Positions 56,128 to 64,000 of a DNA stretch of 64,000 nt are shown piece after piece. The stretch spans positions 186,001 to 250,000 of the forward strand of contig JAIWWG010000021.1 in NCBI GenBank assembly GCA_025435555.1, read 5' to 3'. The stretch comes from Chytriomyces cf. hyalinus JEL632. Its lineage: Eukaryota > Chytridiomycota > Chytridiomycetes > Chytridiales > Chytriomycetaceae. Position 1 is the first letter of the stretch. Each line of letters begins with the position of its first letter. Both the position numbers and the translations under genes were made by a program. The notes beneath the pieces were generated by a model that had not been told where the DNA came from, did no database searches, and saw only the letters and a program-made list of their open reading frames with translations.

Positions 56128-56200
56128 TGCCGCCTGCGTGGATCGAACACGCTGCCTTAAGATCTTCAGTCTTACGCTCTCCCAGATGAGCTAAGGCGGT
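56128..56200 (-). tRNA. tRNA-Phe (GAA) with A1-C72 mismatch
   Basis: 73-nt cloverleaf, no intron. D-arm GCTC/GAGC, anticodon stem TAAGA/TCTTA with loop CTGAAGA (anticodon GAA), T-arm GCGTG/CACGC with TTCGATC. Acceptor stem ACCGCCT/AGGCGGC pairs at six of seven positions; the first pair is A1-C72, where nuclear tRNA-Phe normally has G-C. Confidence 0.9.
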
Positions 56201-56477
56201 TTGTTCTTCTGAAAGTTTAATATACATTAAGTTACTGAGCATATATTTAGAAGCCACGTCCTCGAAAACAACGGCACCAATTGGCACAGAGTCAACTACA
56301 CCAAAACAGCTTTCACACATTGCAACTACCAAGCACTAACTCGTTTCGAGTTGAAGAAAACTGCGCAAATCACGTCAAGTTCAGTTCATTATTGCTTATG
56401 TATTCAGACGGGGTGCAGCCATGCAATGTACGACTTTAAAGAAAGGATCAACAGAACAAGAAAAAAGGAACAAAGGC
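56201..56477. other. Intergenic region, no supported gene
   Basis: Short A/T-rich stretch between tRNA-Phe and the 3' end of the 56478 gene. Confidence 0.3.
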
Positions 56478-57326
56478 TTAAAGCATGAACGCCGCCGCAA
56501 CGACCGCAGCAACCGCTCCAAAAGATACAGAGCTAGCACCACCAGCCAGCAGAACATCGTTTGGCCCGTTCACAACCTTTGCGGCAGCCACGTAGTTTGG
56601 AGTTGGCGTCGGTTTCGAGTCAGCAGGTGCGGGGGTTTTGAACGCGACTGGAGTGGGAGTGAAGTAGCATTTAGGTGGAATATTGGCGGCGGGGGGAGTG
56701 ACCATGGGTACTTCGTAGGTTGGGGTTTTCACGGGTCTGATTTCGGCGGGTGGTGTAATGACGGGTGGGTTGTAGACTGGGGTTTTGATGGGAGCGGGTG
56801 GGCAGTATCCTCCTGAGCAGCCGTTTGATGGCTGGTTTCCGGCTGGTGGAGTACCGGAAGAAGGGCACTTGGAATCCTTGTCGTAACAGATACCACCGCT
56901 ACCCGTCGTACCAAAGTAGCGAATTTCTTGAACTTGCACGTTGGGAACTGGGTCGCTTCCTTCAAGAATGGTTGCAGTGCATGTAGTCCCAGCACAGCTT
57001 CCAGCTTTACAAGAGAGCACTCGTGGAGCTTTTCCAACGGTTTCGATCGTGAACGTTTGTGGAGTTTCATTGCCGCATGCAAAAGTAATGGAGTCGACGA
57101 TAATGACAGATTCACCATTGCGCTGCTTGGTAGCCATATTGACCTGCACGTTCATGTCTTTGGATTGGAGAGCGTACATGGTGCCAGTGGTGTGGACTTC
57201 GATAGTTGTGCTTTGGAAGGTGTTTACAAATGGATCGGATTGGATCTGGCAGGATGCGGTTGAGGGAGCGCAGAATTGGGCTGAGGCGACAGAGGCCAGG
57301 ACGGCGGTGATGGCGGCGAGGAGCAT
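56478..57326 (-). CDS. Secreted GPI-type protein with Cys-rich domain and Pro/Thr stalk
   Basis: Single exon, 282 aa. Signal peptide MLLAAITAVLASVASAQ. An N-terminal domain with cysteines (FCAPSTASCQIQSDPFVNTF, ITFACGNETPQTFTIETVGK, VLSCKAGSCAGTTCTATIL) is followed by a short second Cys cluster (GICYDKDSKCPSSG, NGCSGGYCPPAP), a stalk with PVITPPAEIRPVKTP-type repeats, and a hydrophobic tail (SVSFGAVAAVVAAAFML). The family is not recognised; the opening (FVNTFQSTTIEVHTTGTMYA) loosely recalls von Willebrand D-type folds. A further member of the window's surface-protein set, but not adjacent to the 12-24 kb island. Confidence 0.72.
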   Translation of the reverse strand: MLLAAITAVLASVASAQFCAPSTASCQIQSDPFVNTFQSTTIEVHTTGTMYALQSKDMNVQVNMATKQRNGESVIIVDSITFACGNETPQTFTIETVGKAPRVLSCKAGSCAGTTCTATILEGSDPVPNVQVQEIRYFGTTGSGGICYDKDSKCPSSGTPPAGNQPSNGCSGGYCPPAPIKTPVYNPPVITPPAEIRPVKTPTYEVPMVTPPAANIPPKCYFTPTPVAFKTPAPADSKPTPTPNYVAAAKVVNGPNDVLLAGGASSVSFGAVAAVVAAAFML

Positions 57327-57891
57327 TGTTTGGTTTCTAAAGCGAGTGGGTGGAAGGCTCTACGGTTTATGACTTTTTTCTGGTGTCGCGTTGAGTCGTG
57401 CTTTATACGCTGTGTCTCATTCATTTGGTAAATTTCATTCGAGTTTGGGCAGATGACTTTGGCCGAGGAAACTGACAAGAAATCTCATTTGTTATTCGAG
57501 AGCGAGACTGAGGAGCAGCAATCAGCAGTCGGCAATCAGAAGGGGTAATGTGAATGCGTGTCCGTCCAAGGTACTGGCGGTGGCGGCTGGAGTGGGTGGT
57601 CATTCGGACTAAGAGAGCGGGATGGGCCGTGTGATGAATCGAAGCGCGACTCGCAGCTCCCATATTTACTCTTCATAACATCGGTCCCAGTTGCCTCAGC
57701 AATTTCATTTCACCAGTGTGCATGTTCGATCCCATACTTTTAAAAACCTTGACGAAGACGAGTGTCTTCCCATAGAATCCCGCAACAGCGCACGCATTGA
57801 GGGCGACTTAAAGTGGGCAGTACGGGCATATGCAAGAGTGACGCTGCCTCGGCTTTATTCAACAACCTTCGTAAACAAGGCCTCCCCCAAC
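57327..57891. other. Intergenic region, no supported gene
   Basis: Promoter side of the 57326 gene and 3' flank of DPM3. Frames here are short or are shadows of DPM3. Confidence 0.25.
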
Positions 57892-58297
57892 TCAATTCAT
57901 CTGAATGCCACGTCTTTTGAGATCTATTTTGGCCTCCGTTATTTCCTGCAAGCGATGAATTGATGAGGACACGGTTCAAATCGACTGCTAAGTGCTCACC
58001 TTCATAAGTGAGAGATGTGCTTCAGGACAGTCCCCGAACGTGACCAGTGCGTATCCGATGGATGCGAGCGAGTAAGATCCAAATGCAACAAGACACCAAA
58101 GAGGAAGCTGTGTTTTCGAAGGCTGCGTTTAAAACAGCTTCCACAAGTGCGAGCAAGAGAGTACGAACCACAGGCGCCACTTCGTCAACGTACTTTGGCA
58201 ACCCCAAAAACGGAAGGAAGGTGGCGTGCAGCATGAGCAGAACCCAGCCAATTGTCCCGGCGCCGGCCACGAGAGCCATAGTTTGTGCACGGCCCAT
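57892..58297 (-). CDS. DPM3: Dolichol-phosphate mannosyltransferase subunit 3
   Basis: A small ER membrane protein that anchors and stabilises the catalytic DPM1 subunit; the complex makes dolichol-phosphate-mannose for N-glycans, O-mannosylation and GPI anchors. Exons 58297-58169, 58107-58000 and 57945-57892 give 96 aa, as expected. Two helices (MALVAGAGTIGWVLLMLHAT and LPLWCLVAFGSYSLASIGYA) precede the conserved C-terminal segment VTFGDCPEAHLSLMKEITEA then KIDLKRRGI, which matches the DPM3 family (human [21 protein letters not shown]). The gene starts only 50 bp downstream of the TEX9 stop on the same strand. Confidence 0.92.
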
Positions 58298-58347
58298 TTT
58301 ATATTTTACAGCCAATAAATATTTAAACAGGTTGCAGCATTTTATTC

Positions 58348-60239
<1,892 letters not shown>

Positions 60240-60890
60240 TGCTGCTACTGCTTTTGTTTTGATGCTGATAAAATGTTTGAACTGGTTCAAAATTTATTTA
60301 TTGATCGTACCAACACTGTTCCATCTCTTCAGTTAAAACGGCTTTATTTTCCATGGGAAAGAGATGTCCGAATCTTTCGATGCGATTGGATGACGTCCGA
60401 CTGCTCTTGCAATAGTGGCCACATGCTGCACTCAAGACAACACGATTACAGACGCGTTAAATGCTTATCTCAATGCGTTCTATATAAAACTCACATTTTT
60501 GGTAGTCTGCTGATTCCGACACTATTCGATGGTCTTGGGTGATGAGGGGCGGAGAATGCCGCAACGGCTTGGAGACTTATCATTTGATTGTTATCGGGGC
60601 CATCCCAATCTCATATACCTGCCTCAACGGGTACAGCGGGATTTCGGACGCCGTTTGAAGACCGAGCTTGCGTTGAGCTGCACTGTGTGCGAGCAACGGC
60701 AAAAACATCTCTTCAGCAGCAAGGGACAAGGTCAAGCCCAGCGAGGTTCACGCCAACGAGAAATGCGATCCCGCCGAGGATGTCTTTATTGTACTTTCTA
60801 ATGGTGTTCTTGGTCCAGACAAACGGCTGAAGCTGTTGAGCTTTCTTTCTTTTTTTTCGGAGAGTGAGTTTTCAGAAAAGGAACCAAGAA
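60240..60890 (-). CDS. Divergent promoter region with an orphan C-terminal frame (60835-60713)
   Basis: On the minus strand 60835-60713 encodes QLQPFVWTKNTIRKYNKDIL, then GGIAFLVGVNLAGLDLVPCC and a stop. It looks like the end of a small membrane protein, preceded by a possible acceptor (CTCAACAG), but its upstream exons would overlap the cyclophilin start on the other strand, so I cannot complete it. The remaining sequence holds the TEX9 and cyclophilin promoters. Confidence 0.22.
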
Positions 60891-62512
60891 ATGTCTGACA
60901 AGGTACGTGCGACCAACTGCTCGCTCCTCACGATCTTAGCCCCGTAACTCGAATCCAATGCGCAGAAGAATCCCCGCGTCTACTTTGACATGACCGCCAA
61001 CGGCAAGGCTTTGGGCCGAATCGTCATGGAGGTATATACAGAAAGATCGAAATAGTTCCCAGACAAGACCCGAGCTCATCACAGTATCCCCCCGCACATC
61101 AAACAGCTCCGCGCCGACGTTGTTCCTAAAACCGCCGAAAACTTTCGCGCACTCTGCACCCACGAGAAGGGCTTTGGCTTCAAAAACTCGAGTTTCCATC
61201 GAGTCATTCCTGGATTCATGTGCCAGTTGAGTGACACTTGTCCCTGCTCCTTCTTGAATGTCCCTGTTCCTTCTTGAAAGACGTGTCTTCTCATACTTGT
61301 ATTCCAGGGGAGGTGATTTCACAAAGCACAACGGAACCGGCGGCAAATCCATTTACGGCGAGAAGTTTAAGGATGAGAACTTTCAGCTGAAGCATACTGG
61401 TGCGGGTATCCTGTCTATGGCGAACGCTGGGTAACAGATTCAATTCTGGTTGTTGCCTGTGTGGCGACCACTGATTTCTCGAAAACTCCTGACAGAAAAA
61501 ACACCAACGGATCTCAATTCTTTATCTGCACGGGAAAGACGCCACATTTGGTTTGACGAATCATTTCGAAAAAAAACGCTTTAATTTGCGTGTTTGGTTG
61601 TTGACGATGCGCTCTTTTTAGAACGGCAAACACGTTGTTTTCGGATCCGTCGTGACGGGCTTGGACATTGTCAAGAAAATCGAAGGCTTCGGCTCCAGCT
61701 CTGGAACCACCAGGCAAAAAATTATGATTGCATCGTGTGGTGAGATCAAAGAAGAATCGACACCCAAGAAGCGTAAGGCGGATGACGATGCGGAGGAGGA
61801 GGTTGTTGAGAAGCCAGACTCTGCCAGCAAGAAATCTAAAGTTGACGGCGAGGCTGTTGCTGCTCCGAAAAAGACTGGGAACCCAAAAGTATTTTTCGAA
61901 ATGGCGGCTGGGAACACTTCTTTGGGTCGAATTGAGATGGAGGTAACACGCGTGAAGTAGCAGCTTTTTTTTCATGCAATATATGCTGATTGCGTAATGC
62001 ATCTTTTTGTTTTACAGCTGCGTGCCGATGTTGTTCCAAAAACTGCCGAAAACTTTCGCGCCTTGTGCACAAACGAAAAAGGATACGGCTTCAAGAATTC
62101 TAGTTTCCACCGTGTGATTCCTGGATTCATGTGCCAGTTGAGTGGCACACATATATTCTGCCCCATGTCACAGGATCAAAGCTCTGATAATTGTTTCAAC
62201 AGGGGAGGCGACTTTACAAAGCATAATGGAACCGGTGGAAAATCAATCTACGGCGAGAAATTCAAGGACGAAAACTTTAAATTGAAGCACACTGGAGCTG
62301 GTATCCTGTCCATGGCGAATGCTGGAGCCAACACGAATGGAAGCCAATTCTTCATCTGCACGGTGAAGACTGGCTTTTTGGATGGAAAGCACGTTGTGTT
62401 TGGATCGGTCACGAAAGGTCTGGATGTCGTTAAAAAGATTGAAGGTTTCGGATCCGAGAGTGGCAAAACCAAAGTCAAGATTACAATCAAAGACTGTGGA
62501 GAGATTGCCTGA
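60891..62512 (+). CDS. Tandem two-domain cyclophilin (peptidyl-prolyl isomerase)
   Basis: Exons 60891-60902, 60966-61031, 61107-61225, 61308-61430, 61496-61550, 61622-61942, 62018-62136 and 62203-62512 give 374 aa. Two complete cyclophilin-A-like domains (about 6-170 and 212-374) are joined by a charged linker containing [14 protein letters not shown] and KKSKVDGE, which looks like a nuclear signal. Both keep the catalytic [13 protein letters not shown] and [20 protein letters not shown]. In both, the tryptophan needed for tight cyclosporin binding (CypA W121) is replaced: [12 protein letters not shown] in domain one (His124), [12 protein letters not shown] in domain two (Phe330). The introns before LRADVV and within the MCQ Gln codon recur in both halves, so the second domain arose by internal duplication. 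One exon spans the junction, excluding two separate genes. Confidence 0.92.
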
Positions 62513-62721
62513 GCGTTCCAGAATTTAAATGGGGAATAAAAACTGTGGGTGTTTGTCGTTTTGGAACTTGTTTGAGAGTGGATATCTCACAACATGCGTT
62601 CGCAGTATGTGCAAAGCGTATTTTGCGTAATGAATGAAGTAGTGGTTTCTATTTTCCCCCAATAATGGACGCTTGTGCGTTTTCGTCGCAAGTTCAAAAA
62701 AAGAAACTGTTTCGTGCCAAG

Positions 62722-63556
62722 TTACATGAATATCATTTGAATATATCCTCGTTCAAGCAAGAAAAATAAGCTCGTCCCGAACACAAGCCATCCAAGCACA
62801 ACTTTTGGAGTCTTTTTGCCCTCCTCCCGCATCATGTCGTGATATTTCGCGCGAGTCTGGTTTTTTCAAGAAGAAACTGTTACGCGACATGCAAAGATAT
62901 AACAAAAGACTCAAGATTCCTTACTTTGTTGGACATGGGTCTCGGTGATGCGGTTGTGTTTGACCAATCAGCCTGCTCATAGTGTCCCTTCTGGTGCGCA
63001 CTGTAGTCATAGAAAGAATGCGCTTGCTTCCTCCCTGTCCCTCGATACAGAATCCAGTCATCAGGATGAAGCGAGTTTCGCTGTGGTTGCGCTGTTCCAG
63101 ATCGCCGTTTTGAGTGTGCGTAGGGTGCATAAAAAAGGCAACAATGGATGGAAACCTGCATGCCGCCGCATCGTCTGTTTAAAGCCAGTTCGAGTTTGTG
63201 CTGATTCCGACTTGAACTGTATATTTAAGCAAGGCATGATGCGCCATCAATACCGGCCACACATGTTTCAAAACAAATCTTACGTTCAGCTCCCTGTCGT
63301 ATTCTCTCCGCTTCGAATCGTCCGAGAGAAGGGAGTATGCTTCGTTGATGCGTATGAATCGGGCTGTTGCGGCTTCGCTTTTGTCGGTGCTTCGATCTGG
63401 ATGGTGCACCATCGACAGCGCGTAGAACTGCGTCTTGATGGCGGCTTTGCTGGCGTCCACGGATACTCCCAATACTTCGTACAGTGACTGCTTCTTGGCC
63501 ACACTCGAGTACTGCCGATGAAACATCCGCATACTCGCCATTCCGTGGTGATTCAT
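62722..63556 (-). CDS. DNAJC30-like mitochondrial J-domain protein
   Basis: Exons 63556-63284, 63155-62925 and 62856-62722 give 212 aa. A basic N-terminus (MNHHGMASMRMFHRQYSSVA) suggests mitochondrial import. The J domain (LYEVLGVSVDASKAAIKTQF) has its HPD at residues 52-54 and the NEAYSLLSDDSKRREYDREL end. A central part includes YDYSAHQKGHYEQADW, and a single C-terminal helix (VVLGWLVFGTSLFFLLERGY) follows. This order (presequence, J domain, F/Y-x-AHYE motif, tail anchor) matches DNAJC30, which interacts with respiratory-chain and ATP-synthase assembly in animals; fungal function unknown. An alternative assignment is another tail-anchored J protein. Confidence 0.78.
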
Positions 63557-63609
63557 GGAGCTTATTTTCGTATAAAAAAATTGTGTGCATGATCAAAGAA
63601 GAGAAAAAG

Positions 63610-63682
63610 TGGAGAACCTGGGCATTGATCCCAGTGCCTCTCGCATGCTAAGCGAGCGCTCTACCATTTGAGCTAGATCCCC
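63610..63682 (-). tRNA. tRNA-Ala (AGC)
   Basis: 73-nt cloverleaf. Anticodon stem CTCGC/GCGAG with loop TTAGCAT (anticodon AGC). Acceptor GGGGATC/GTTCTCC contains the G3-U70 wobble, the universal alanine identity element, and has a U6-U67 mismatch. The T-loop begins ATCAATG rather than the usual TTCAATG. Confidence 0.9.
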
Positions 63683-64000
63683 GATAATCTCTACAACTTT
63701 AGGCACACTATAGAGTTACGATTATTTCTTGCGAGCACGTTTGATTATTGCACATTTGATTCTGTCCACCTCTGGTCATCAGGTAATCGACAGCGAGCGT
63801 CGTCATGATGCGCGCACTGAAAGTGTTGGATTGATGGTAAACTCTGGACTGCCGCTCCGGTGGCAAATGGATATGAGAAGCACGCCCCACATATGGTTAT
63901 AAGAAGCCAGACCCAGCCGCACACGGATACGATAAGCTACCCCTAGGATACAGAAAGAACAAACTGGATGCAATAGACCATGGATACAGCCAACCAGCTG
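63683..64000. other. Window end, no supported gene
   Basis: No coding frame with support and no recognisable RNA. Confidence 0.3.

Overview
This is nuclear DNA from a fungus, most likely a zoosporic (flagellated) early-diverging lineage such as the Chytridiomycota. Genes are dense and split by many short introns, mostly 50-130 nt. Core proteins are fungal in type: UFD1, zeta-COP, eL8, a succinate/fumarate carrier, an M3 oligopeptidase, DPM3, Pcl-like cyclins, and GPI-anchored Kre9-like wall proteins. A TEX9 homologue, a cyclic-nucleotide-gated channel and an SMPD4 homologue are more usual in flagellated eukaryotes than in yeasts and moulds. The taxon is inferred; no rRNA is present. I saw no transposon, retroelement, CRISPR array or viral remnant.

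Layout. 0-7.6 kb: a Q/A-rich protein running off the left edge, a Ser/Pro-rich protein, UFD1 and a mitotic-type cyclin. 7.8-12.2 kb: two tandem paralogues with an ATP-grasp-like loop and identical internal exon lengths. 12.3-24 kb: an island of secreted, GPI-anchored glycoproteins. It holds three members and one truncated remnant of the fungal 'macrophage-activating glycoprotein' type, two Kre9/Knh-type proteins and one other Ser/Thr-rich protein, with zeta-COP embedded. 24-33.6 kb: ribosomal protein eL8 with a 605-nt first intron, a four-helix membrane protein, two Pcl-like cyclins and a mitochondrial carrier. 34-39.7 kb: a decayed cell-surface gene, two membrane or wall proteins and an SR splicing factor. 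40-48.5 kb: a CNG-type channel, a Mid2/Wsc-like membrane protein, tRNA-Pro, two small paralogues built around a repeated short motif, and a Jupiter/HN1-like protein. 48.6-64 kb: SMPD4, an M3 oligopeptidase, tRNA-Phe, a GPI protein, DPM3, TEX9, a two-domain cyclophilin, a DNAJC30-like J-protein and tRNA-Ala.

Themes. Several genes serve the secretory route and the wall: zeta-COP (retrograde COPI traffic), DPM3 (dolichol-phosphate-mannose for GPI anchors and mannosylation) and about nine GPI or cell-surface proteins. Another group fits zoospore biology (CNG channel, TEX9, Jupiter-like protein). Most interesting for follow-up are the double cyclophilin lacking the cyclosporin tryptophan in both domains, the channel with an SLGN pore in place of GYG, the paired proteins with the [LI][KR]N-x-L[VI][YF]SE repeat, a forced GC-AG intron plus a 15-nt microexon in the SR gene, 3' splice sites preceded by A-tracts, and a possible structured RNA in the eL8 first intron.

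Exon boundaries were deduced by hand from splice signals, frame continuity and remembered family alignments; single boundaries may be off by a base or so.
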